Source of the DNA: Carallia brachiata
Lineage: Eukaryota; Streptophyta; Magnoliopsida; Malpighiales; Rhizophoraceae
Length of the DNA stretch: 64,000 nucleotides
Assembly: GCA_021464245.1 (NCBI GenBank)
Contig: JADCRB010000162.1
Coordinates: 2,515,476 to 2,579,475 of the forward strand
Direction of reading: 5' to 3'
Position numbers and translations under genes: made by a program. The notes beneath the pieces are model-generated. The model worked only from the letters and a program-made list of their open reading frames with translations. It was not told the DNA's origin and did not search any database. Positions 21,830-33,930 of the stretch are shown in pieces. Positions within the stretch are counted from its first letter, which is position 1, and each line of letters begins with the position of its first letter.

Positions 21830-24385
21830 GTCTTTTTTTTTCTTATAATTTTTTTATTAATTTAAATAATTTATATTTTTTACAATTTTTTTATAAATTA
21901 TTATTTTTTCCTTTTTATTATTTTTTTTCACAATTTTCTTATCAATTCAAATAATTTTATTTTCTTATAATTTTCTATTTCGCACTTTCTTTTAAATTCA
22001 AACACACTATGAAACACCACCACAAGAATGCTTAATGCAATTAAAAAGAGAGTACTAGAGTCTAATGAATTTGGGAAGTGAAAAATGTATTAGTCAACTG
22101 GACGAAGACATTATAAGAAGACTTTATTTATAGGGTTGCATATGACTAAATAAATAAATAATCTATAATAATTATATAATTTTGTAATAATTACATAATC
22201 ATTGAATAATGGTAAGAATTATATAATGATGGAGGTATTGTAATCTAAGGAGATTACTGTAATTAAAAGAGATTATTGTAAATATGAAAAGAACTTATAA
22301 TTAGGACGATATAAAAAAATCCTTAAATCATAATAATATCTTTGAAAATATCCATTAAAACACTACCACCTCTCCCAAAATCTTTAACTTGTACCATTAA
22401 AATTACTATTGCTTGCTTTACAGTATAAGATTGCAATTACTACTGTTCCTTACTTGCGAGAGAGTATAATACTCAGAGGACTATGTGAAGCTCAGTTAAA
22501 TGGCACAGGTGCGTTTTCTTTAAATGAAATTATCTTGTAATTTTCTTTTTTCTCTTTTCTAGTGTTTGACCCAAATAGCATTTCACCTATTTTGTATTCT
22601 TTCTTGTTTGACTTCACATTACCTTGAACCCATCCTATTTTCACGTTTCTTATAAGTAATTTAACCCAAAGGATATTCTTTTATTAGGGAATTACTTCGT
22701 TGTTGTGTGTAAGTAAACAAGGATCGAGATAAGATCAAATTGATATAGATCAATTGGATAATGGTGAGCTGAAAGATTTTAAAAAACATTAAATAAATAA
22801 ATTATTATATACTATCAAATAAACTACATGCAGATCTAATCTATATGTAATGTACAATTGGTCTATTTTTTGAGTCCTTTTTGTTTGTTTTGCAACATGG
22901 ATAAAAAAAAAGAAAAAAACCTACAACAACAATAACAACTCCGAGTCCCAAATGTTCAACCATGATTTGACCTACTTACTAATTTTAAATACGAAAAAGC
23001 GCTTTATTGTATGGACTCAAATTTTCTTTTTTTTTTTTATTCTAGCAAGAAAGAAACGAGTTCACATGTATGTTAATCATCACACTTATAAGTTGAGGTC
23101 GAAATTACTCATTAATATCCTCATTCAATCTTTTTATAGAGTAAATTTACCACCAAAATACTGATGGATCTAAGAATAACTCCCTCATAACAGATTGTAG
23201 TAATTATCGAATCTAAAACCCAACATTTAGCCTATCGAACGTTCAAACCCATAGGGTAAGGAAACCCACGTGTTCAAATATGAGTGGCAAAGTGTTGGAG
23301 TGAGAATTCGAATTTTAATTAATTATATAAAATATATGCGGGACCACCGTTCAAGTTGCCGTTTTGGATGATATGGACTCAAATTTTCTTGACACAAGCA
23401 GATGAGATAATATCACGTGACATCGTCATATGACGTTTTTTAGCGAATACGTATCATAAAAAAAAAAAAAAAAGTTATATCCACAAAACATCATTTCCCT
23501 TTAAACAAACAGTGAGGAAGCAATTAAGTCATCCGACCAAAATATTTGCCCTCTAAAAGTAAGACACAGCAAGAGTACCCTCGGGCACCAAATCAGAGAC
23601 AAGAACTACCAAATGCATGGGCGAAGGCCAAGGCTTTCTTCAAGGAGGAAAATCAATGCAGATGTGCGGCAGGCACTTCCACCAACTATATATCAACAAC
23701 GGCTCAACACTTCCTTAGTGACGGTTGACCATTTCTTTCAAAAAACATACAATTGATGAACATTTTTTCCGCTCCTAAAATTCCATTTTAATCAGATTTA
23801 CAACCAAAGTTCGACGTTACATCTCCACCGAGAAAGCACTTAACATCACAAAGATGAGAAATGTGCAAGTATATACAGGTGACCACTTTGTTGGCAATGA
23901 GACTTTGGTTGATACTCCAAATAGCAGTGGTTTGGGTTTTAGTATATCAAGTACATTCTCTTCCTACTGTACAACATTGTCGCAAGTTAATCGGTACAAA
24001 TGGGCACTAGCTATCTGTTCAAGACGTAATCCTTAAAACCTGCTGTAAGGCCCTACCATTCATTGCCTTTGAGTTTCTTGATCTTCGGAAGAAACTAGTT
24101 TCTGCAGTTTCATCTTCAGGGAAACCAAATGTTCTCCCAATGGGGGATCTGCGTGAAACTCAATGCACAAAGATGTGATGGGGATGCAATTCAAGAAATT
24201 GGTGCTACAAAGTGAGCAGGTTTGCAGCACAGACAGAATAACGCCATTGAGAAAATGAATCCAAATGGATGGAGTGAAAACCGAAAAAGAATGAAGAAAA
24301 AGGGAAGAAAGATGAACATTATAATGGCTGCAAAAATTGTACTGACTCTTTGGTTGAATTCGACCTCCTAAGCACATCAGAGATT
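21830..24385. other. Intergenic DNA, no supported gene
   Basis: AT-rich to about 23500, then a more balanced segment (23520-24380). That segment has open frames of 60-105 codons on both strands (23546-23728, 23854-24036, 24060-24377), none of which I recognise. Codon-like texture there could reflect an old gene fragment, but I cannot name one. Confidence 0.45.
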
Positions 24386-24389
24386 GATG

Positions 24390-24800
24390 CTTCTATTCTA
24401 TTAAATTAAACTCCTATTAATATCCCATAGAATTTCAAATTTTATGTTCATACTTGCATTACAGTTTGGACTGATATGTGAAATTTTGAGGATGATTTAG
24501 GTATTTAAGACGGGAAATTGACAATAAGGCAAACGGGACTGTTTGATTAATTGGGAAAATGATCTTATTGTTGTACTCATGCCCACACGTGATTATGACC
24601 CTCTTGCATTATTTCCTTCGGTTCATTGTGGACTCGGCAATTAGCACATCTTACTTGTCTGAAAACAATGGTAGAGGGGCCATACTGCGATGGGAGCAGT
24701 TTCATACATTTCAGAACAGCTGAAATATGAAACTGTGTGTCCATCAAATTCAAGCTTTGAAGAACTGTATTTCTCAAAAGTTTATTACTTCGTAAACATT
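24390..24800 (+). pseudogene. RLP tail fragment A
   Basis: Positions 24660-24790 decode, with breaks, to the post-LRR region of an RLP: LSENN, then GAILRWEQFHTFQNS, a stop, and PSNSSFEE. No LRRs precede it. Instead there is a non-RLP leader (24390-24640, including GGCAAACGGGACTGT, GGGAAAATGATCTT and GATTATGACCCT). That leader recurs before fragments B, C and D. Confidence 0.75.
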
Positions 24801-24882
24801 TATCCCTTGAGAGAACCAATTTTTATAGACGAATATAACGTTACGGGTACTCTTTACAAAAATGAAAAGAATGGACTACCGA

Positions 24883-25119
24883 TTGTTGTGGTCAAGTGGT
24901 TAGAGAATTTCGTTTGTTTCATGAGATCATGAGTTTGAATTCTTGTCAAAACGTTCTATGAGACTAAACTTATGTCTAACCCTACACAGTTCTTAGAGAA
25001 TATAAGTATGAAAAAGACTAATAATTCTTGTTGAGTACTATAGATATGAGGAGCTCTATCCTCCTTTACAGGACTAGATGATCCCACCCTACTCATTTTT
25101 ATGACCAAAAAAAAAAAAT
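24883..25119 (+). mobile_element. tRNA-derived SINE
   Basis: An A-box-like TGTGGTCAAGTGGTTAGAG and a B-box-like TGAGTTTGAATTCTT lie at tRNA spacing. The body is about 220 bp and ends in an A-rich tail. The head resembles 27044-27280. Confidence 0.65.
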
Positions 25120-25161
25120 TTAAAAACAGATCCAAAAAACACCAAAACGTAGCAAGTGGGT

Positions 25162-25169
25162 TGTGTGTG

Positions 25170-25184
<15 letters not shown>
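25162..25184. repeat. (GT)n microsatellite followed by T run
   Basis: Perfect GT alternation. Confidence 0.95.
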
Positions 25185-25200
<16 letters not shown>

Positions 25201-25599
25201 TAAGACAAATGTTTAAAAGGTCCATACTTGTGTCGAGAAATTTATCAACTTTTTGTAATTTACAAAACGTCAGAATCACTTGAATTCTTTAGTTTCACGT
25301 ATAAATTTAAATCTTATTGATCACTACGAACCAAAAGAAAATGCAAACAAAAATGAATGTCTACCCTTAGCATGTCTTCTTCACTTGTGTCAGATAACAC
25401 GCGCTAGACCAATAAGCACGTGACATAAAGAAACTGTAACAAAACAAAGCTATAGAAATAGGCCAAATTAACAAATGCAGGCAAGTTTTGATATCATATC
25501 AAATAATGTTCATGAGTTTCTAATTCTACTAAAAATTTAAGTTAGAAGTGGGAAAAACTCATATTATAAACTTAGTTTTTGTCAATATGAGACATTATA

Positions 25600-26290
25600 T
25601 TTTTGAAGAATTTGAATTAAACTCTTATTAAATATCCAGTAAAATTTTAAATTTTATTGCAATAATTGCGTTAAAGTTTAGACTCACGCTTGGAATTTAG
25701 AGGGTGATTTAGGTATTTAAAATGTGTTTTTGACAATTAGGCGAACGGGACTGTCTGATGATCGGGAAAATGATCTTGTCGTAGGCATGCCCACTAGTGA
25801 TTATAACCCTCCCGCATCCTCAGCTCTTTATGGGATGAGTTATATGAGGATGTCTCGGCCACTAACAATTGAACTTCCTAGCTATTTTTGAATTGTCTGA
25901 AATCAATCTGAAAGGGGCTATACTGCGAGGGAAGCGGTTTGACACGTTTCAAAATTGCTCGTATGGGAAAAAATGGGGCTTCTGTGGGACCCCTTTTTTG
26001 CAGAAAAATGGAACTTCGCGTCCCTCAAATTCAAGCTTCGAGAAAATGAAGCCATGATGGAGCCATGATGGTGGAAGTCAAGCCAGCAATCCGGAAAATT
26101 CTAAAAAGGTTTAAGAAAATGAAGGCGTTGGCGGTTCTGCGTTTGGATTTGAATGGAAACCAGTTGTGGTTCGACATGCAAGTGGGATTTCCGTCGGGTT
26201 AGTGACCAAGCATGCAGTTATTACGAGAGGACACAAATGGTTCATGAAGACTTTCAGGGATGAGGAAAAGTAATTGGAGGCGTCGAACTT
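25600..26290 (+). pseudogene. RLP tail fragment B (most complete)
   Basis: 25868-26057 reads NFLAIFELSEINLKGAI, GKRFDTFQN and GTPF...PSNSSF: the last LRR and cap of an RLP. After a break, 26115-26272 reads ENEGVGGSAFGFEWKPVVV, then HASGISVGL, KWFMKTFRDEEK and TAA: acidic segment, membrane helix and tail. The frame between them is disrupted. The upstream half (25600-25840) is the same non-RLP leader as at 24390, so A and B are about 1.2 kb apart as a tandem duplication. Confidence 0.82.
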
Positions 26291-27040
26291 GCATTGAAAT
26301 GTTCTAAAGGGAAGACTTTTCTTAGAATCTGCAATACGTGTTGTAAGAAGGTAATTCGTGCGTTAACTATCTTACTAAAGCTGGGATAGATTGTAGCGTG
26401 GATGATGTTTTTCTTCCCAGTCATCCGGTGGGAATCTTACCATGCCTTGATGGTGACCAGTTTGGCATTATTTTTGTCAGCAAGCAGTTAGTTTTCTTTA
26501 TATCTGACTTCTTTGACAGTAAGCAAGGAAAAGAATAATGGTACATAATTGTTTTAAGAATTTAGTGGAGAAACGCAGGAGGTGCATATTGTTGCCGTGT
26601 TATCTGGTAAAAATTTTATTGATATAAAAAATAAACATATGTGCCCGTTGGATAGGCAATGCGTCAGAAAAGATACTTGTAAATGTTGGATGTCCTGTTT
26701 ATTCCATTATTTATTCTTGACATTCAGCAGTATCTAATAATTAAATTAATTTTTTTTAATTTTAATTATTTAACAATTTATACTACTTTATTATTATTTA
26801 AATATTATTATTTAATAATTATTTAATAAAAAAATCAACCTGGTATTGTCGCTATAAATTTTTAAATTGAGTCGGACACTGGACTGGAGAAGGCAGCTTT
26901 TTTGGGTTATCGGTCCGACCAATGACCTTTTGGGCATAATAAAATAACAGAACCTAAAAAATTGCCAATTCCTCTTTTCTAGTCATCTAAATAATGTATA
27001 GTATCTTGTCTAAAAAAAAAAAACTTATAGTAGTATTATT
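26291..27040. other. Spacer, no gene
   Basis: Moderate base composition to 26560, then AT-rich. A fragment at 26870-26935 (GGACTGGAGAAG..GGTCCGACCAATGACC) resembles the CCGGTT-rich hAT-like elements further right. Confidence 0.45.
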
Positions 27041-27043
27041 AAT

Positions 27044-27280
27044 CGTTGTGGTCTAGTGTTAAGTATTAGACGTTGTCAAGTCAAAGGTTTTGAGTTTGAA
27101 GACTATCAAGGTATTTAGTGGGGCTAAACATACTCCTGTCCTTTATAATATTGTGCTATACTGTAACTATTCAGACAGTTCAAAAGTTATCTTGAAAGTA
27201 AGAACAATACTCCCTGACGAGATTGTGGGGTACCATCTCTATCTTCTCATTTTTTTAGGACAAAAAAAAATAAAAAAAAT
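27044..27280 (+). mobile_element. tRNA-derived SINE
   Basis: An A-box-like TGTGGTCTAGTGTTAAG, then a B-box-like GGTTTTGAGTTTGAAG, and an A-rich end. Related to 24883-25119. Confidence 0.6.
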
Positions 27281-27289
27281 AATTTATAG

Positions 27290-27482
27290 TAGTCGTTTGT
27301 AGCCATCCGAAACATTTCCACAAGCCGTTTTACAGAAATAATTGTGAGTAGATGACAGTTCGTTGTTACCATCCCGTTCCAAACAAAAAGAAAATTAAAC
27401 TAAAAAGAAAAAAAAAGGACCGAAAATTGTGGTCATGGGCGAGAGTGAGAGAACAGAGCAAAAATTGAAGATCCTAATGGCA
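27290..27482 (+). repeat. RLP-flank unit, copy 2
   Basis: It matches 9015-9240, 29475-29690 and 30055-30265: TCGTTTGTAG, CCATCC, AAATTGTGGTC. Non-coding. Confidence 0.7.
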
Positions 27483-27491
27483 TGTTTGAGG

Positions 27492-28199
27492 AGATAACCA
27501 TTTTTTAAGTCCTAAAACTTTTCAAATTTTTGTAATTAAGTTCTATACCTTTTTAACTTCTTAAATGAGTCCTAAACCTTTAATTTTTGTTTCATTTAAG
27601 TCCTTTTTTAGCAGCTACTAAACAGCTCCGTTACATTGAAAGAGAAAATTGAATTTTAGGGATTTGGGAATTGAGGGATTGAGGGCTGGATTAGGAAGGG
27701 AATATTGTGCTTGATTCTTCGTTGAAATACAAAGAAAATGGATTACAACTTAGGAGAGTATAAAGAAGCGAATCAACGTTTTGCTTCCTTGTTCTTCCTT
27801 TCTTTTTTTTTTTTTTTTTGATTTTGATCGAGCCTTGTTCCTCTTTTCTGGATCTTTCTTGCGTGTAAACAAGAACCTAAAATATCCACCTCACAAGCCC
27901 TTTTCTTTTTCCTTTTTTTTTTAATCATAATTTCGTTGTCTTGGATTTAAATATGTATGTGAGTATTTATTATGTTTTTTAAAATATATTTGTATTTGTT
28001 TTTAATTTATAACTGCCTATTTTTGTATTCAACTATTATACGTAACATTATACGTAATAGAACTGTTTAGTAGCTGTTAAAAAATGACTTAAATGAAATA
28101 AAAATTAAAGGTTTAGGACTCATTTAAAAAATTAAAAAGGTATAGGACTTAATTACAAAAATTTGAAAAGTTTTAGGACTTAAAATGTGGTTATTCCCA
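27492..28199. mobile_element. Long-TIR element (~135-bp inverted ends)
   Basis: The left end (AAGTCCTAAAACTTTTCAAA ... AGCAGCTACTAAACAG) is repeated almost perfectly in inverted form at the right end. A diverged partial third end follows at 28205-28325. Flanks TGTTTGAGG and AGTTTTAGG may be a decayed 9-bp target duplication. It is probably a Mutator-type non-autonomous element; the interior has no gene. Confidence 0.72.
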
Positions 28200-28406
28200 G
28201 TTTTAGGGAATAAGATATTTTCTGAACTTTGAAAATTTTTATAATTGAGTAACAATTTTTTTTGACTTTTAAGTTAGTCCTAAATTTTTAAATTTGTTTC
28301 ATATAAGTCATTTTACAATCTCATTAACTAGCCTTATGTATTAATTAGTGGTCTACAAAGAGAAAACATTGAGCAATACTAACAAAATCAACCTTGAGTC
28401 CTTGCT

Positions 28407-28793
28407 ATTATTTTTTTAAAAAAAAATTGAGTCAGACCCAATGACCTGGTGGTCGGATCAATATGTCAATTTTTTCACCTGGAAAAAATTATTAGTAGTT
28501 TTATATAATATGAAAACAAGATAAATAAAATATTATTAAAATAAAAGGCATATATATATAAGTAGACTACTAAAGAGATATAATTATATGCAATTTTTTT
28601 TTTCGGAAAAAGAAATAATTTTTTCTAAAAACAATCTGCACAATTCACTGGTTCGAGAACTGTCTTGATCGACTAGGTTGAACAATTTTTTTTTTATTCA
28701 ATGTCTCATTTACTTTTTTTTACTGAATCAGACAAGATTTATGGTCGATTCATCAGTTTTATTTGTTTGACTGCAGGCCTATTAAAATTTCGT
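28407..28793. mobile_element. hAT-like MITE with 8-bp target duplication
   Basis: TCCTTGCT (28399-28406) and TCCTTACT (28794-28801) flank it. The uninterrupted sister sequence is at 8536-8556. The interior has diverged ACC/GGT motifs like those of 36091-36867. Confidence 0.55.
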
Positions 28794-28884
28794 TCCTTAC
28801 TCCTTAGGGTTCTTTTCTTTGGACTGTAAACTTTGATTCTTTCTTTCCCATTGATTGGCAAACAACATTTCCAAATATCTTCGG

Positions 28885-29336
28885 AGGCGAAAAAGCCACG
28901 ATAAGATTTTTTTTCCTTAAAAAAACACTCGACTGATCAGTCGAGTTTGAAGTGACTAAAAATTGAACCTTTTTAGTGACTAAAAATTAGAATAATTGCA
29001 AAACATTAAAGTTTTTTGGCGACTATTCTCCACAAATGGTCACTAAACGTTCTGCCACTAAATACATCACAAAAAAGGTTTTGTTGCAAAAACAAACGAC
29101 CATTGGCGACTAGTTATGTTTGGTCGCAAAACATTTTTTTGATTAAACCGTAAATAGTCGCGCAAAGATTAATTATAGGCAACTAAATACATCGTTAGTC
29201 GCAAAAAATTATCTGCGACCACGTATACGCGACTAACCTGGCAACTTTTTTTTTAGTCGTTAAAAATTTTCCGTGACTAATTTTTATTTTTTGCTACTAT
29301 ATTTTTTAGACGCCAAAAGTGCAATTTCTTGTAGTG
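28885..29336. mobile_element. CACTA (En/Spm) element, right end
   Basis: The right terminus, read in reverse complement, is CACTACAAGAAATTGCAC, the hallmark CACTA end. Subterminal repeats (GTGACTAAAAATT, TAGTCGC and their inverses) fill the segment. The sister locus lacks it. A matching left CACTA end is not visible, so it is truncated or rearranged on the left. Confidence 0.75.
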
Positions 29337-29724
29337 TGATTATTTTACTTTGAACTTCAAAATTGATTTCGCTAAAATTGCGAAGAGATTATCGTTAATG
29401 TTTTTGAAAAGAAAAGTGATGCATCCCAATGTCCCTATCAAATACTTGAATTAATTTCACAGGCTAATGTAGTCTTCCAGATAATTCCACCTGTAGTTTG
29501 TAATCATCAAAAACATTTTTACATGTCATTTGACGGAAATAATTGTGGGTAGATGACAATTCCTTGTTATCATCCCGTCCGAAAGGGGAAGACAAGTAAA
29601 CAGAAAAAAAGGCTGAAAATTGTGGTCTTGGGTGATCGACCATTGCAAAAATGACAGATCCTAACGCAATTTTCAGATGGAAAATATTAAGTAAAATTGT
29701 TTAAGCAAAATCAAAGTAGGATCA

Positions 29725-29830
29725 AAGTACTTCATATCGTTTAAATGATAAAAATTAAATAAATAAATAAATTATTAATTGTCGTTAAATGAAATACATA
29801 ATTATTTTAGTATTATCTTAAATTAAGTTG
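29725..29830 (+). repeat. AT-rich dispersed repeat, copy 4
   Basis: Same family as 21125-21235 (AAATTATTAATTGTCGTTAAAT). Confidence 0.4.
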
Positions 29831-29984
29831 TGTATGCGTGATTAATTTGGTCTTACAAATGACAACAGCAATGTTGTCTATCTGAAATTTGTTTAGACCG
29901 ACTTCCAGTCAACGTTAATGCATTTATTTACGAGTACTAATATGCCTAGTTGCCAATTAGTTCTTGAGGCAGCTGACGTATCAC

Positions 29985-30600
29985 ATGGATTCACGACAAT
30001 TACGGAACTGTTTACGGTCCCATCAAATACTTGAATTAATTTCCACGGGTTCTTTCCGTTCATCCAAAACAATTTTCAAGCAATCGTTTGTAGTCATCAG
30101 AAACATTTCCACGTCGTTTTGTAGAAATAATCGTAGGTAGACGACGAGTCCTTCTTACCATCCGGACGCACAGAAGGAAAAAGTGAACAGAAAAAAAGTG
30201 CAAAGGCCAAAAATTGTGGTCCTGGGTGAGAGACCGGCGGAAAAATGAAAGATTCTAATGGCAATTTACAGATACTGATAGATACATATAGTTTTTTTTT
30301 TCTTTTTTTGGAATTTCAGGTATTTAGAAGTTACATTAGGCCTAACTAATTCAAAATCAAATTAGAGTTTATGGAGGCAAAACTCTCCTATACTTCATTT
30401 TCTTTATATATAAAACTCGTATTTAAAATTTTGATTGAGAGGAACCGAACTCCTACCACTCGGATCAATAGGCATCGGCAATGATTAGTTTTTTTTTTTA
30501 ATATTTGGTCAAAGCAATGATAGTTTTCCAATGACAACAATATGTGTCGTCGTCTAGATTGACTTCCGGTCAACGTTAAGTCCATCAGCTCTTAGGATGC
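29985..30600 (+). repeat. RLP-flank unit, tandem copy
   Basis: 30055-30265 and 30520-30600 repeat 29475-29690 and 29850-29930 in the same order. This is a local duplication of about 0.6 kb interrupted by AT-rich sequence. Confidence 0.65.
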
Positions 30601-31565
30601 AGGAGGATCAATCAGATGGGTATGGGCTCGTGTTTTTTCGTGTAAAGTACTTCGGATGTAAAAACTAGACCGAGGTACTCACGATGAAAGGTCTTGGATC
30701 ATTCTTAATTATAAATTTCTGCACTTAAAGAGGTTTATGTTTTGTATATTCTATAAACTCAATGAATTTATGGATTAAGGAGAACGTAAAAATACGCGAG
30801 CAATTGTATGGTTTTAGCTAATACTTTAAGGGTGAGTTGCCAATACTTTTAGGATGAGTTTGGTAAGCAAACTAAATACTATGATATAAAATAGTACAGA
30901 TTAATATAATATACGATAGGTTAAAACACTAGTGATGTGGTGAACATGTATGATTTGAACCATTGGATTATAAAATATATTTTAAATTAAAAAAATAGAT
31001 AAATTATTAGATCCTGATAAATTAACTGTATAATTTTCATGTGTTTCATTAAGCGTGTTTATATAATATTGTTCTTTTATTTGTCCGATATTGCATGGGC
31101 ATGGTAGTAAAAACTTGCACTGGGTCACTTCAAATTTCAATTTTCTTTTTGTTTTAAGCTTCATTATACAGCTTAATCTTATATAGTAATAAAGTAATTA
31201 TGCAATTCAACCAACGACATCTAAAGTTCATCTATTTTTCTTTCAAAATTTCAATCATGTAACAGTTCATATCATTTTATTACTATCTAAATGTTGCTAG
31301 TTAATATTTTTCTTGTTTTTTTTTTTAATATTAGCAAATATCAAATGACAAGTTCTAATTTTGATTTAGTTATGTCACTTAATTATAATTATGTTGTTTT
31401 CTCTGTCAATTAGATGTCTTAATCATAGTTATTAAAGTTGGTCCGGATTGGTCACTGGACCGGGTAAAGACAATCGTAAATAAAGACAACTTCTTTGAGG
31501 TCAGGGGCAAATAATAGGTTGCAACAGAATATAAACAAAAGAAAAAATAGAAATGTTTTTATTGT
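30601..31565. other. AT-rich spacer, no gene
   Basis: It holds a dispersed repeat copy (30950-31060) and a short hAT-like relic (31435-31480, GGTCCGGATTGGTCACTGGACCGGG). Nothing coding is seen. Confidence 0.5.
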
Positions 31566-31575
31566 AAAAGTAGAC

Positions 31576-33017
31576 GGGTAAATTACATTTTACACCATCT
31601 ATTTAGGGGGTAATTACTACTTACACCAATGGTTTTCACAAATTACAAAAAACATCATTTGACTAACAGAAAAAAGTCAATGTAGACAGACTTTGTGAAA
31701 AGACAAAAATGCCCCCTATATATTTAAAAGATAGAAAACCTAATTTACATTTCACAACACGGCCGCCTCTTGAAACTCTTCTTCTCTCTGACAATTTCTT
31801 AGGGAATATCAAAATCATCTGTCGATCCAACACAAACCCAATGAAATCATTGTTTTTTCGCTGAAATTTGTGAGTTTTCCGTAGTTCTTTTTCTTCCTTA
31901 CAGATAGATTGATGTGTTTTTCTTATTTTTCGTTGATTCGAAAGTGAGAGTTTTGTTCAAACATGAGGTTTCAATGGAAAGTAGTGTCTGATTTGTTTAT
32001 AGCTTGCAAGGTTAGCGTTTTCTTGGGTTTTTTTTTTTTTGAGAAAAGTAGGGTCCGAGAGCTTTTTTGTTGATTAATTTGTTAATTTCCGTGGGATGAG
32101 AAAAATTAAAGTTTAGAATGGCAAGGCATGGAAGTCTCGACTCTACCTGTGAGTTTCCACTAGAATTGAAGTGCAATCCAAATTGTGCTTGAATCCTCGG
32201 GCATTAATATAGACATAAACCAGGTTATTTTGACTTGTTTACTAGGTGGGTTCTTCTGGGCCTTATATTTTCATTATAATACCATGGCTTAATTTAGGAT
32301 TTATGCCACCCATCCTCTTGCCAATATTAAATCTGGGAGTGGCATTATCTTCGTCTCGGATGTTCTTGATAGATTGGATTTCAAAATGGTTTAAAGTTTT
32401 TCTATAAGGTAATATGAGTATGACATTTGATTAGATAGATTCTTTAGTATTTAATCCCTTTGTTTTTGTTTTTTTGGTTCAACTGTTGTGTGTGTGTGTA
32501 CTTTGTATTTGTTTTGTTTTTAGGAACTTTACGTGGACGAATCATTGGTGATATGGAGTTTGTGTTTCATATTTGATTGAGTTTGAACTTGCTTGGGACA
32601 TATTTGCTGCAGGTGGGTAGCAGAAGTAGAAAGGCTGAAGGAAAACTGAAAAATTTGAAGAAGAAAGTACTAATTTTGTTGCGAAAAGTTTTTTAGATTT
32701 GAGATTGTTGAAGAATTTTTATGGTTGCCCTTAAATTTCTAGCTTTGGTGATTTCTAGTTCCTAGTTGTGGGTTTGTGTAGTTTTACAATCTAAATGATC
32801 ATTTTAGGTTCAGATATAACTGAGGGCATTGTTGTCACTTTTGAACATTTATAATGGCAGTATTGTAATATAATCAAACGTTAAGTAACGGTAGATGACT
32901 AGATGGTGTTTTTTGTTACCGAAAATATAACTACATGGTGTTTTTTGTAATTTCTAAAAACCATTGGTGTAAGTGGTAATTACCCTATAAATAGATGGTG
33001 TAAAACTTAATTTACCC
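31576..33017. mobile_element. Mutator-like element, perfect 10-bp target duplication
   Basis: AAAAGTAGAC stands at 31566-31575 and 33018-33027. The ends are inverted repeats of about 80 bp (GGGTAAATTA, then TTTACACCATCTATTTA, GGGTAATTAC and ACTTACACCAATGGTTTT). The interior 1.2 kb is transcript-like, with pyrimidine-rich and intron-like stretches, but has no long frame and no transposase. It is a non-autonomous MULE, possibly carrying captured host sequence. Confidence 0.88.
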
Positions 33018-33930
33018 AAAAGTAGACTGTATGTTTTCTGATACAATATGTGTGCGTTTCAAGCACAAAGCTATTGGCATTTGCTTGCCCAACAACAATC
33101 CAAAAGAGTAGATCTTTTACTTGCATCTGTGTAACTCGTCCAGTTATTTACATTACCACAATCTATATATAATTATATACACATACATTAGAGCTAGTAG
33201 ACTGTAGAGTGGATTACTGTAGTGGGTCTCTTTTTCTCTACGCTGCCTTCTTCTCCCTTGTGTTGCTTTATTTTGGGTGCAAAGGACGGATGAAACCAGC
33301 TTATTCGGCCATAAGTGAGGGTGGAGACACCCCCACAGTGTTTCTTATCTCTCGCCTTATCTCCATTGATTCTTGTATGTAGACATGTAGATATTTGAGA
33401 TTTTAGAGTGGAAGACAAGACTTCTTCCAGAATTAATTTTCATAAAATTTTCCTCGGATCATCTTGCCCATGCTGGAAAATTTTTGGTTTCTAATTTTCT
33501 TAAATTTAAGCTTTTATGCAAACAAGTAATCAGGACCAACAGATCGCCTTGGAATCTACGGAAAGACTCGGCCACAAAATAAACATATGGTTCCCATGAA
33601 TCTAAACAGCGGTGAATCTGAAGAAAATAGTAGTCACCTCAGCACCCTAAAACATCAAATGTCCGGCAGTCGAAGGCTCTTCTGTGGTATTTTGGTAAGT
33701 TGGAGAATTCGGAGTCAGCCATGCCAATAAATATCACGATGCATCACACAACTCTCACAGTGACAAAACCAAGAAAATTTTCCCAAGAAAAACATGGAAA
33801 AGAAAAATAATTATCATGGAACGGCCTTGTGAAATTCACAAAAAGAGGTAATGAAAGGAATTTTCATGAAAAAGGTGGTCACAAGCTCTATTCATACTGT
33901 TCATCGGCAAAGAAACAGACAACCACGTCC
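33018..33930. other. Spacer between the MULE and the ROMO1-like remnant
   Basis: No supported gene. The minus-strand reading it would be 3' flank of the ROMO1-like pseudogene. The 74-codon minus frame at 33194-33418 is unrecognised. Confidence 0.45.

Larger units (their letters stand above)
28330..29930 (+). repeat. Third copy of the RLP downstream flank, disrupted
   Basis: Pieces 28340-28406, 28794-28884 and 29337-29690 align in order with 8480-9240. The breaks are filled by a hAT-like MITE and a CACTA fragment. No RLP coding adjoins it on the left. Confidence 0.7.
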
